A stretch of 64,000 nt of DNA from an uncultured Archangium sp. (GTDB taxonomy: Bacteria > Myxococcota > Myxococcia > Myxococcales > Myxococcaceae): the NCBI GenBank assembly GCA_903905455.1, contig CAIVGN010000072.1, forward strand, positions 62,001 through 126,000. The letters run 5' to 3'. Under the pieces are notes generated by a model. It was not told the DNA's origin and did not search any database. It was given only the letters and a program-made list of their open reading frames with translations. This document shows positions 43,710 through 53,300 of this stretch, piece by piece (positions within the stretch are counted from its first letter, which is position 1; each line of letters begins with the position of its first letter). A program made the translations under genes and the position numbers.

Positions 43710-45380
43710 TCAGAAGCTGCCTCCGAGCTGAAACCCCACGCTGCCCAGGGGGGGCGCCGCCGACGCCAGGGGCAACCGGCCCATGAACACCACGCGACCC
43801 TTGAGGAATCTCCACGGCGCGACCTCCAGCGCCACGGAGGTGCCCAGCTCGTTGCCGGCCAGCCCGGCGCTGCCGGTGACGGCCTGCTGCTGGAACCAGC
43901 TGGCCCGGGTCACGAGGCGGAAGAAGCCCTGGGCGTTGACGCCTACCTGGAAGTACCCGTGCCGGCCGCGCACCCAGCCGAACTCCTCGAGGTACCCGAG
44001 GCTGACCCCCAGCGGCAGGCCGGCGATGCGGGGCACGGACACTTCCGGCCCCACGCGGCCCTGCACCAGGCCCGAGTCGAAGTCCGAGGCCAGGCCGCCC
44101 TGGGCGGCGACGAAGAGCCACGCGGTGGGCTGCCACACGGCGCTCAGGTCGGAGTGCAGCGCGCGCTGGCCCGGCGAGACGGTGCCCACCTCGACCAGGC
44201 CGGTCAGCGGGAGCCCGCGGTAGCGCACGGCGCCGTTGAGCCGCAGGGTCTCCATCGGGCGCCAGCCGACGTCGAGGCGCGCGGCGTCGATGCCGGCGGC
44301 GGCCTGCGTCTGGCCGAAGCCCAGCTCGACGGCGAGTGCGCCGTCGAGGTCCGCGCCCTTCCACAGGTTGGCGTTGACGGCGACCTCGGCCCGGCCCCCC
44401 AGCGTGTCGCGCAGCGACCAGCCGGCGCGCACCCCGAGCTGCACCAGGGTGGCGGTGGCGCCGGTGCCCGTCGAGAAGCGCGCCTTGGCGAAGGCACCCG
44501 CGGCCCACTGCGAGGGGGTGATGGTCAGCCGCGCCGCGTCGGGCAACAGGCCGCCGTAGGCGCCCAGCTCGAAGCCGTCGCCGAAGCGCCACGCGCCCTG
44601 CGCGCCGTCGATCACCATCAGCCCCGAGGTCGCGCGCAGCCAGGTGCGGCCGATGGCGCCGGAGATGGGCACGTCGGCGCGGCGGAAGCCGATCTCCAGC
44701 TGGCGCACGAGGAGCACCGGGGACTTCTGGTAGAAGGTGCGGGTGGCGTCGGGCCGCGCGCTGAAGTTGAGCGCGGTGATGTCGGCGCTCGCCCGCAGGC
44801 CGCGCCAGATCTCCACGTCGTAAGCGAGCAGGTCGAGCCGCTGCACGCCGAAGGGGCCCCCGGACAGGCCCCCGTAGGTGGTGTGCGAGAAGAGCGCCTC
44901 GACGCGCGGGCCCACGTTGCTCGACGAGCCGGCGGTGTCGAAGTCGCGCAGCTTCCAGTTCACCTCGTCGAAGTGCGCGGCGCGGCGGGCCAGCTCGGCC
45001 TCGGTGGGCAGCGCCACGGTGGCCACGGGGTTGTTCTCGGCGACGCGGCCGACGGCGAAGCGATCTCCCAGGCGCAGGCCGGGGCCCTCGCAGCGGGCGA
45101 AGTGCTCCGAGACGGCGGCCACCGTGCACTTGCCGGCGGGCTTTCCGCCGCGCACGAAGGTCAACGCCTGGCCCGGGGCGAGGCCGTCGAAGGCGCCGCG
45201 GTTCAGGAAGGCCGCGTCAGCGGTCACCGAGCTGACCTCGCCGGTGGCGCTGAGCACCACGCCCTTCGAGGCGGTGGCGGCCTTGGTGGTCTTGGTGGCC
45301 TTGACCTTCTTGGCGACGGGCTTCTTCGCCCAGCCGGGCGCGGCCAGCACCAGCATCACCACCAGCCAGCGCGCGCTCAC
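43710..45380 (-). CDS. Predicted outer-membrane beta-barrel of locus 2
   Basis: 556 residues from GTG 45380, overlapping the 10-heme gene by GTGA. The signal peptide ends at PGWA/KK. A Lys/Thr/Ala-rich linker and a small beta domain (about 38-115, 'GEVSSVTADAAFLNRGAFDGLAPGQALTFV') precede ~420 residues of alternating strands with terminal 'GFQLGGSF', a typical barrel end with final Phe. By position it is the porin of a conduit whose cytochromes are encoded directly upstream. The short periplasmic domain before the barrel distinguishes it from the locus 1 barrel. Confidence 0.75.
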   Translation of the reverse strand: MSARWLVVMLVLAAPGWAKKPVAKKVKATKTTKAATASKGVVLSATGEVSSVTADAAFLNRGAFDGLAPGQALTFVRGGKPAGKCTVAAVSEHFARCEGPGLRLGDRFAVGRVAENNPVATVALPTEAELARRAAHFDEVNWKLRDFDTAGSSSNVGPRVEALFSHTTYGGLSGGPFGVQRLDLLAYDVEIWRGLRASADITALNFSARPDATRTFYQKSPVLLVRQLEIGFRRADVPISGAIGRTWLRATSGLMVIDGAQGAWRFGDGFELGAYGGLLPDAARLTITPSQWAAGAFAKARFSTGTGATATLVQLGVRAGWSLRDTLGGRAEVAVNANLWKGADLDGALAVELGFGQTQAAAGIDAARLDVGWRPMETLRLNGAVRYRGLPLTGLVEVGTVSPGQRALHSDLSAVWQPTAWLFVAAQGGLASDFDSGLVQGRVGPEVSVPRIAGLPLGVSLGYLEEFGWVRGRHGYFQVGVNAQGFFRLVTRASWFQQQAVTGSAGLAGNELGTSVALEVAPWRFLKGRVVFMGRLPLASAAPPLGSVGFQLGGSF

Positions 45381-46261
45381 GGCAGGCCCTCGTTCTGGCG
45401 GTGGCACTCGGCGCACTTCCTGGCGACGTACGAGTAGCCCATGGCGTTGGGCTTGTTGGCGTGCAGGGCGTCGGTCTCGCTGACCGGGCCGGCGCCGCCG
45501 CCGTTGGTGTGGCAGCTGACGCACAGCGTGGCGGTGTTGGTGCGGCAGGTGCTCACCGGGGGGGTGGTGGCGCTGTGGCAGCCCAGGCAGGGCACCCCGG
45601 CGTGGGCACCGGCGCTGATGGGGAAGCAGGCGTCGTGGGTGACGAAGCGCGCCGGGGTGAAGCTCAGGGCCCCGTGGCACTGCTGGCAGCGCTGGGTGTC
45701 GAGCCCCAGGGCCAGGTGGTCGACGGCCTTGCCCACGGTGCGCAGGGCGGCGTCGTGGTGGCAGGCGGCGCAGTCCACGGTGGCGCGGCTGAAGCGGCGC
45801 TCGCGGGCCTCGCCGTGACACTCGACGCAGGGAATGGCGGCGTGGGCCCCGAAGAGCGGGAAGTTGGTGCGCCGGTGCGCGTCGGCGTCGAAGCGCGAGC
45901 GCCAGTCGGTGGTGTCGTGGCAGCTCTCGCAGCGGGCGCCCAGCTCGCCAGAATGCACGTCGCGGTGGCAGCCCACGCAGGTGCGCGGCAGGGGCACCGA
46001 GAAGTCGGTCACGTGGCAGGCCTTGCACGAGGTGCGCTCGTGCCGGCCGGTCAGGGAGAAGCCGGTGCGCTCGTGGTTGAAGCGCACCTCGCTCCACGAC
46101 GAGGTGGCGTGGCAGGCCGAGCACTGGGTCACGCCCTCGTGGCCCGGCTTGCTGAGCTTCGACAACGACTTGATCACGTTGGCCATGCCGGCCTTCGGGA
46201 CGTCGGCCTGGCCCGCGTCGGGCGCGGCGGCCACCACCAGCATCAACAACAGCGCCGTCAT
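45377..46261 (-). CDS. 10-heme c-type cytochrome
   Basis: 294 residues from ATG 46261, overlapping the 20-heme gene by ATGA. It has a signal peptide (MTALLLMLVVAAA) and no lipobox, so it is periplasmic or inserted in the barrel. I count ten CXXCH motifs over residues ~45-290. Length and heme number equal MtrA/DmsE-type decaheme cytochromes that fill outer-membrane porins, and the next gene encodes a barrel. Pairing with that barrel is a strong inference from gene order; direct homology to MtrA cannot be tested by eye. Confidence 0.92.
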   Translation of the reverse strand: MTALLLMLVVAAAPDAGQADVPKAGMANVIKSLSKLSKPGHEGVTQCSACHATSSWSEVRFNHERTGFSLTGRHERTSCKACHVTDFSVPLPRTCVGCHRDVHSGELGARCESCHDTTDWRSRFDADAHRRTNFPLFGAHAAIPCVECHGEARERRFSRATVDCAACHHDAALRTVGKAVDHLALGLDTQRCQQCHGALSFTPARFVTHDACFPISAGAHAGVPCLGCHSATTPPVSTCRTNTATLCVSCHTNGGGAGPVSETDALHANKPNAMGYSYVARKCAECHRQNEGLP

Positions 46262-48015
46262 GGCTCAAACCCCTTGAACGCGCCCTTGTGGAAGTCGGAG
46301 TGACACCCCTCGCAGGTCTGCGGCAGCGGCCGGTACTGCACCGCCATCACCTTCGCGGCCACCGGCACCTTCTTGTGGCACGCCTCGCACTTCGCCTTGC
46401 CGTGCTGCCCGTCGAGCAGGAACTGGGTGAAGGGCGGCTCGTGCACGAAGAGCACCTTCTTCCAGGCCTCGGTCACGTGGCAGGTGTCGCAGGCCTTCTT
46501 GCCGAACTGGCCGGCGTGCTCGTCGAGGTGGCAGCCGCGGCAGTCGCTCTCCAGCGGCTTGTAGCGCACCGGTTCCTGGGGGCTGGGCGCGACGTGGCAC
46601 TTCTCGCACTTCACCTTTTGGTGGGCGCCGGTCAGCGGGTACTTCGAGTCTTTCTGGTGGTCGAAGCGCAGCGCGGTGAAGGACGACACCTGGTGGCAGG
46701 TCTCGCAGCGCGTGTCCTTGAACTGGCCCTTGTGCAGGTCGGTGTGGCAGCTGTCGCAGCGCTCGGTGGGCTTGGTGAAGTCGAAGAGGGCCAGGCTGAA
46801 GAGCTCCTGGCGCTTGCGCTTCTTCAAGTCGGCGAGCACCGGCTTGGGGATCTTCGCCTTGAGGGCCGGCGTCGCGGGGTGGCAGCTGGCGCAGGGCACC
46901 ACCTGGTGCGCGCCCTCCAGCGGGTACTTCGTCCTGGCGTGCTCGGGCAGGCTGAACTTCGCGGGCACGAAGCCCTGCTCGCTGTGGCAGGTGGTGCAGT
47001 CGGGGGCCTTGCCGTTGACCGAGAGCTGCCCCTCGTGGGCGTCGGGGTGGCAGGTGTTGCAGGTCTCGTGGGCGAGGCCCTTGAACTTGGCGGGCACGCC
47101 GGGGAACGGGCCGTGGCAGCTGCGGCACTCGACGTCGAGGTGCGCGCCCTTCAAGGGGAACTTGGTCTTCTCGTGGAACTCGCGTTCCTTGCCCGCGTTG
47201 CGCAGGATGTTCCAGCCTTCGACCACGTGGCAGCTCTGGCAGCGCAGGCCGAAGCGGGCCTCGTGCGGGTCCTTGTGGCAGTCGAGGCAGCTGCGGTGCT
47301 CGACGGGGGCGAAGCGCAGGAAGGTCTCTGACTTGGGCGCGGGGAAGCCGTGGGCCTCGGTGTCCTTTTCCGAGTCGTGGCAGGCGGTGCACTTCACCTT
47401 GATGTGCTTGCCCTTGAGCGGGTAGTCGGTGTCGTCGTGGTTGAAGCCGGGGGTGGGCTTCCAGGCCTTCTCCACGTGGCAGTACTCGCAGTCTTCCTGC
47501 TGCTGGCCGCGGTGCTCGTCGAAGTGGCAGTCGGGGCAGCCCGAGCCCAGGCCCAGGCGGGTGCCGGGGCGCTTCTCGAGGAGCTTGAGGGCGGTGGTCC
47601 ACACGATGAGCCGCTTCTCGTGGCACGCGCTGCACTTGGCCTCGGTGTGCGCGCCCTTGAGCGCCCAGCCGGTGCGCAGGTGGTTGAAGCCCTTCTCGCC
47701 GCCGGCGCCCCACTCGATGAGGTTGGAGGCGAGGCCCTGGTGCTCGCGGTGGCAGGTCTCGCAGTTGCGCTTCTCGGCGGCGATGTGCCCGTGGAGCCCC
47801 AGGCCCTTGCCCAGGCGCGGCTGCAGCTCCTGGTGACACGACAGGCAGGTCTCCTGGCTCAGTTGCCCGCCGGCCGGGTGACACTTGGTGCACTGCGAGA
47901 GCCCCTCGAGCGAGGTGTGGGGCTTGCTCAGCTCGCCGGGAGAGAACAGGTCGGCGCGCGCGGACCCGGCGCACACCACGGCCCAGAGGACCAACCACCA
48001 CGACCGAAAGCTCAC
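46258..48015 (-). CDS. 20-heme c-type cytochrome
   Basis: 585 residues from GTG 48015, overlapping the flavoprotein fusion stop by GTGA. The signal peptide (…LVLWAVVCAGSARA/D) has no lipobox. There are twenty CXXCH motifs. A recurring ~45-residue unit 'FNHDxTxYPLKGxHxxVKCxxCH' appears at least six times (for example 'FNHDDTDYPLKGKHIKVKCTACH', 'FDHQKDSKYPLTGAHQKVKCEKCH'), so the chain grew by repeat of a two- or three-heme unit. It is probably a periplasmic wire between the inner-membrane fusion protein and the decaheme/barrel pair. Confidence 0.93.
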   Translation of the reverse strand: MSFRSWWLVLWAVVCAGSARADLFSPGELSKPHTSLEGLSQCTKCHPAGGQLSQETCLSCHQELQPRLGKGLGLHGHIAAEKRNCETCHREHQGLASNLIEWGAGGEKGFNHLRTGWALKGAHTEAKCSACHEKRLIVWTTALKLLEKRPGTRLGLGSGCPDCHFDEHRGQQQEDCEYCHVEKAWKPTPGFNHDDTDYPLKGKHIKVKCTACHDSEKDTEAHGFPAPKSETFLRFAPVEHRSCLDCHKDPHEARFGLRCQSCHVVEGWNILRNAGKEREFHEKTKFPLKGAHLDVECRSCHGPFPGVPAKFKGLAHETCNTCHPDAHEGQLSVNGKAPDCTTCHSEQGFVPAKFSLPEHARTKYPLEGAHQVVPCASCHPATPALKAKIPKPVLADLKKRKRQELFSLALFDFTKPTERCDSCHTDLHKGQFKDTRCETCHQVSSFTALRFDHQKDSKYPLTGAHQKVKCEKCHVAPSPQEPVRYKPLESDCRGCHLDEHAGQFGKKACDTCHVTEAWKKVLFVHEPPFTQFLLDGQHGKAKCEACHKKVPVAAKVMAVQYRPLPQTCEGCHSDFHKGAFKGFEP

Positions 48016-50222
48016 GTGAAGATCCACCGATAGCCAAGGAAGAGAGACACGCCGATGTGCGCGGCGATCAGCACCACGAGCACCACGGCGAGCACCACGT
48101 GAAACACGCGCCAGGTGGCCAGCAGCACCTTGAGCGAGCGGAAGAAGGTCACCTGCGCCTGCAACCGGCGCAGCTTGTGGAACGAGTCGGTGAAGTCGTG
48201 GGCGTGGTGCGGGCTGGGGAACATCGAGCGCACGTGGAGCAGGTGCCGCGCGTCGGACACGCGCTGCACCGGCAGGTGGAGGAAGAAGCGCAAGAGCGAC
48301 TTCTGCGTGGGCCGGGTGACGGCCGAGGCGATGAGGGTCTCGACCTCGGCGGGTGACGAGAGCGACGCCGCCGCCCCGCCCAGCCGCTCGCTCAGGCGCT
48401 GCCAGCGCCGCGAGAGCTCGTCGAGCTCGCCTTCCTTGCCCTCGCCGCTGGGCACGATGCCGTAGATGAAGCGACCCACGATGCCGGTGAGCACCACCAC
48501 CGACAGCGACAGGGCGGTGAGCGTGGCCAGCTGGTTCTTCGACTGGAACGCGGCGTGGAAGACGATGACCAGGGGGCTCAAGAAGCCGACGAACTGGTGG
48601 AAGGTGAGCCAGGTGCGGATGGTGCTGAAGCCCTTGAGCCGCTCCCAGCGCTTGCGCACCGCGTAGATGAAGTTCGAGAGCATCACCACGGTGCTCACGA
48701 TGCCCACCCCGTGACCCCAGGGGCCGGCGGGCTTCAGGAAGCGGTGCGCGGGGTGCAGCAGCCGCTCGGGCTGGGCGAGCCGGTAGTAGTCCCAGCCCAC
48801 GACCGCGAGCATGGCCACGGTGAGGATGCCCAACACGAAGAGCGCGAAGGACAGGCGCCGGTGCGACTTCTCTTTCTCGTCCACCACCGCGCTGCCGCGC
48901 TTGGCCTTGGCCCCCAGCGACTCGCCGTGGAGCTTGGTGAGCCCCACGCCCATCTTGCTCAGGAACTCGGTGGGCACCTCGCCGCCGAGGCAGGCGATGA
49001 TGAAGTCGTTGGGCAGGTCGATGAGCTTGCCGCCCTTTTCGAGGGACACGCTCGTGGCGGTGACCTGCTTGATGTTCGAGCCCATGAAGGCGAACACCCG
49101 GCCCTGCTCGGTCAGCTCCTTGAAGCGGCGCTTGTTGGCCTCGCGGGCCTTGCCGAACTCGGGCTGGCGGTAGCTCAGGGCCACCTCGGCGTCGCTCTCT
49201 TCGGCGATCTGGATGGCGGCCTCGAGGGCCGCGTCGCCGCCGCCGACCACCAGCACGCGCGCGCCCTCGTACTGCTGGGCGTCGATGAGGCGGTAGGTGA
49301 CCTTCTCGAGCTCCTCGCCGGGCACGCCCATCTTGCGGGGGCTGCCGCGGCGGCCAATGGCGAGCACCACCTTCTTGGCGCGCAGGGTGCCCTTGGTGGT
49401 GAAGATGGTGAAGTCGCCGTCGTTGCCGTCGATGCGCTCGACCTTCACGCCGGTGTTGACCCGCACGTCGGCCTTCTTGCAGGCCTCGACCCAGCTCTCG
49501 AGCAGCTGTTCCTTCGAGATGAGCGGGGCCCCGAACTTCCCGAAGTAGGGCAGCTCCACGCGCTCGGTCATCACGACCTTCTGGCGCGGGTAGTGCGAGA
49601 TGGTGCCGCCGAAGCTCTCCTGCTCCACCACGCGGAACTTGAGGCCCTGTTCCTTGAGGCCCAGGGCGGTGGCGAGGCCCGAGGGCCCGGCGCCGACCAC
49701 CACCACGTCGTCGATCTCCCCCTGCTGGCCCTTGAGCTGCGAGCCGAGGTGCCGGGCGCACTGCAGGCCCTGGGTGATGGCGTTCTTGATGAGGCCCATG
49801 CCGCCGAGCTCACCGACGATGTGCACCCCGGGGCGGCTGCTCTCGAAGACGTCGCTGAGCTCGGGCAGCTCCACGCCGCGCTTGGACGAGCCGAACACGA
49901 GGGTGATGGCGTTGACCGGGCATTCCACCGAGCACTTGCCGTGGCCGATGCAGGCCGAGGGGTTGATCAGCGCGGCCTTGCCGTCGACCACGCCCAGGAT
50001 GTCGCCTTCCGGGCAGACCGCGGTGCACGAGAGGCTGCCGATGCACTTGTCGGGGTCGATGACGGGGTGCAGCGTGGGCGCCTCGGCACGGCCGTCCTTG
50101 TGCACCTGTGCCAGGGCCAGAGAGTCGGCGGCCTCCCGCTTCGCGCGGCTCCGCGTCATGAACCACGCGATGCCCGCGCCGAGAAAGACGAGGCCCAACA
50201 ACAAGAGAAGATCGATGCTCAT
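48012..50222 (-). CDS. Ferredoxin-flavoprotein-cytochrome b fusion, inner-membrane electron input
   Basis: 736 residues from ATG 50222. Order: N-terminal membrane helix (3-22); two iron-sulphur motifs (Cys60/66/70 with Pro, Cys91/97/101 with Pro), each CX5CX3CP, so the second Cys of the usual CX2CX2CX3CP is Ser or His; an FAD-binding thioredoxin-reductase-like domain (GAGPSG 177-182) with an NAD(P)-binding site (GGGDAA 327-332); then a membrane part with helices at about 458-476, 504-521, 541-558, 566-590 and 702-730 carrying His in FHQFVGF, FHAAF, FHVVLAV and AAHIGV as likely heme b ligands. It could move electrons between NAD(P)H, quinone and the 20-heme cytochrome. It heads the locus 2 unit. 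Confidence 0.88.
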   Translation of the reverse strand: MSIDLLLLLGLVFLGAGIAWFMTRSRAKREAADSLALAQVHKDGRAEAPTLHPVIDPDKCIGSLSCTAVCPEGDILGVVDGKAALINPSACIGHGKCSVECPVNAITLVFGSSKRGVELPELSDVFESSRPGVHIVGELGGMGLIKNAITQGLQCARHLGSQLKGQQGEIDDVVVVGAGPSGLATALGLKEQGLKFRVVEQESFGGTISHYPRQKVVMTERVELPYFGKFGAPLISKEQLLESWVEACKKADVRVNTGVKVERIDGNDGDFTIFTTKGTLRAKKVVLAIGRRGSPRKMGVPGEELEKVTYRLIDAQQYEGARVLVVGGGDAALEAAIQIAEESDAEVALSYRQPEFGKAREANKRRFKELTEQGRVFAFMGSNIKQVTATSVSLEKGGKLIDLPNDFIIACLGGEVPTEFLSKMGVGLTKLHGESLGAKAKRGSAVVDEKEKSHRRLSFALFVLGILTVAMLAVVGWDYYRLAQPERLLHPAHRFLKPAGPWGHGVGIVSTVVMLSNFIYAVRKRWERLKGFSTIRTWLTFHQFVGFLSPLVIVFHAAFQSKNQLATLTALSLSVVVLTGIVGRFIYGIVPSGEGKEGELDELSRRWQRLSERLGGAAASLSSPAEVETLIASAVTRPTQKSLLRFFLHLPVQRVSDARHLLHVRSMFPSPHHAHDFTDSFHKLRRLQAQVTFFRSLKVLLATWRVFHVVLAVVLVVLIAAHIGVSLFLGYRWIFT

Positions 50223-50372
50223 GGTTCCGAACGCGCCGAAGGGCGCTTACGCGAAGGGGCGCAGTATTGGGCATCTAGGCCACTTCGGCGGAAGAAAAAG
50301 CCCTGTAGGTATCCAATCCCGAAAAATTTGCGCCTCGCGTGGCCGGTAAATGACGCTGGTGGTCTAAAACCG
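50223..50372. promoter_or_regulatory. Divergent intergenic region of electron-transfer locus 2
   Basis: 150 bases separate the flavoprotein fusion (leftward) from the 29-heme lipoprotein (rightward). The middle (about 50298-50335) is markedly AT-rich (runs GAAGAAAAAG and GAAAAATTT), the best place for promoters. I could not identify a clear ECF, sigma-70 or sigma-54 box. Both units must be controlled from here. Confidence 0.5.
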
Positions 50373-53300
50373 ATGGCTCCCATGAGAACGACTCTTCCGA
50401 TCAGCACGGCGCTGTTCTCCTACCTCTTCATCGCGGGCTGCTCGTCGACCCCCACGGACCCGAAATTGCCGGCGACGGTGAACGCGGCCAACCACCGCTG
50501 GTTCCCCATCTCGACGGGGGCGATGCACGAGTACGGGAAGACGATGGGCCCCGACGGGGCGTTGACCTGCGACGGCTGTCACCGGCCGGGCGCCGAGAGC
50601 TTCACCGCGGTGCGCTGCGATCAATGCCACAAGCACACCGAGGCCATCACCCAGCGCCTGCACCTGGGCATTCCCAGCAGCTTCACCGTCGACACCAGCG
50701 CCGTGAGCGACCCCGACCTGAAGGCGGAGCTCCGCGGCGCGAGCTGCTTTGGCTGCCACCCCACGGGGGAGAAACGCCCCTTCAGCCACACCCTGATCAC
50801 CAGCGAATGCGCCCAGTGCCACGCGGTGGACAACGCCTTCGCGGCGCTGCCGAAGGCGGGCTTCACCCACCGCGACGTGGGCGCGGCGGACTGCGCTGCG
50901 TGCCACGTCACGACCGCGTGGTCGACGGTGAGCGCGGCCCCGTCGAACGTGTCCGATCCGGCGCATGACCTGACGGTGACGGGCCTCTTGCCGACCTTCA
51001 CGGGCACCACCATCTCTCGCGTGTCTGCCCTGGCGCAGACGCTGCCCATGCCCATGAATCACCTGGCGACGTCCATCGACGCGGGGGTGCTCACCGACTG
51101 TGCCGCCTGTCACCAGGAAGCCAACACGGGCGTCTACTTCCCCGGCCTGCTGCACTCGTCGCTGGCCAACGTCGGCCAGGCCCAACCTGCGCAGTGTGCG
51201 GAGTGCCACGCGCGGTCGGTGCCCCTGGGCTTCGTCGGGGCCTTCGCCACCGCGCCGGCGCGGACGCCCGCGACGGGCGAGATGCGGCACGACGCCGTGG
51301 CGTGGGCGAACGGCGCCCCCGGCGCGACCCGGATCGTGACCCAGGACTGTGCGACCTGCCATCACACCCCCAGCCCGCTGCTCGCCGCGACCTGGCGGGT
51401 CGTCGAAGTCGACGGCGGGCCGGCGCAGTTCCACGCCGCCCTCACGGCGGCCGCCCAGGCCCAGCCCACGTCGTGCCTCGACTGCCACGCGAACTCTCGC
51501 CCGGTGGCTGCGTTGACTTCGATGAACGCCGCGCTGCCGGCGGGAATGACCTTCGACCACGGCAATGGCGACGCGCTCCAGGACTGCGTGCTGTGCCACA
51601 GCTCCACCAGCGCCTGGAGCGGCGGCAAGTTCCACCTCGTGGGCAGTGCGGCGCCCGCGAGCTGCGTGGGGTGCCACGAGGCGAAGCGCCCGACCTCGAC
51701 CACCGGGTGGACGAGCACCACCTACCAGGCCTCGCCTTTTGACTACGGCACCAACGCCCAGGGCATCACCCACGGCGGCGGCGAAGACTGCGCCGTGTGC
51801 CACGGCGGCAGCACCCAGACCTGGGCCGGCGGCCACTTCCCCCACGGCGTCGGCACGCTGGCCACGCAGTCGTGCAGCGCCTGCCACACCAGCCAACGCC
51901 CGACGGCCCCGGTGCCGGGGGTGGGCAACAACTTCAACCACACGCTCAATGGCACCGGCGACTGTCGCGCGTGCCACCAGGCGACCGTGACCGCCGGTCG
52001 CTACGTCGACCTGAACCCCATCCCGGGCGGAGATTGGAAGGGCGGCAAGGAGTACCCCGGTGACGTGGTGGTGACCTCGCCCACCCAGTTCATCGCGCTC
52101 CAGACGTGGACGCTGCAGCGCAACGCCGCTCGCTTCGTGACGGGCATGACCACGCAGAACGCGACGCTGTTCAACGCGATGCTGCACACCTCGACGGCCA
52201 TCCCCGCGGCGTTGTTCCCCGGGCCGGCCAACGCCCCGGACAACAGCACCTGCTTCCACTGCCACACCAACGTCGCGGGCACGGTCACCTCGTTCGCCGA
52301 CGGCAAGTACCACGCCGTGCTCACCGACGCGGGCGTGCCCCAGCCGACGGCCCGGTGCCTCGATTGCCACGAGCAGATGCGGCCCGACATGATCGTCGAG
52401 AAGTCGGCCTCGGTGCTCCAGCCCATGGACCACTCGGCCACCTTCACCGCGCCGGTGACCATCGCCGGCCAGACCGTCAGCGGGGTCGCGACCCTCGACT
52501 GTTCGGTCTGCCACGCATCGCCGGGCAGCACCTGGGGCGACGGCAAGTTCCACGCGAAGATCAGCACCGCCACGCCCGCCGACTGCGTGACCTGCCACTA
52601 CCCGCTGATGGCCAGCCCCCAGGCCGACGTCACCACCGGCACCACCTTCGCCATGAAGCACCGCTCGACCCAGGTGACGGTGCAGAAGTGCGAGACCTGC
52701 CACACCACCGCGCTCTCGAAGAGCGCCATGGCCTTCACCCCCAGCACCGGCGCGGCCCTGTGGAAGACCGGGACCCTGCACCCCCACGTCGCGATGCAGC
52801 CGGCCAGCTGCGTCGAGTGCCACGCCCTGTCCGAGCCGACGATGGCCACGCAGGGCACCACCACCTGGACCTTCACCACCGGCGGCACGGCGACCAACAG
52901 CGCCCAGTGGATGAGCCACCCCATGGCCGACGTCGCGGGGAAAGACTGCGCGGCCTGCCACCTGGCCGACGCGAAGCCCACCGGCAGCGCCTGGAACAAG
53001 GGCACCGACCTGCACGCGAAGGTCCCCAGCCCCACGGGCTGCGCCGCGTGTCACGGCACGAGCAACGGCCGCGGCACCGTCATCGGGACCAACAACAACC
53101 TGCCGAGCGGGCTCACCAACTCCCAGGTGACCACCACCGCCGGCCCCTTCCCCGGGGTGAAGGACCAGCTGAACCACGCCGACATCAACGTCACCGCCCG
53201 CGACTGCAGCTTCTGCCACACCCAGAAGGGCACCTCGACGGTCGCCGGCGTCCAGGGCCAGGAATGGCGCCAGGCCACCTTCCACAAGAACTTCAGCGCC

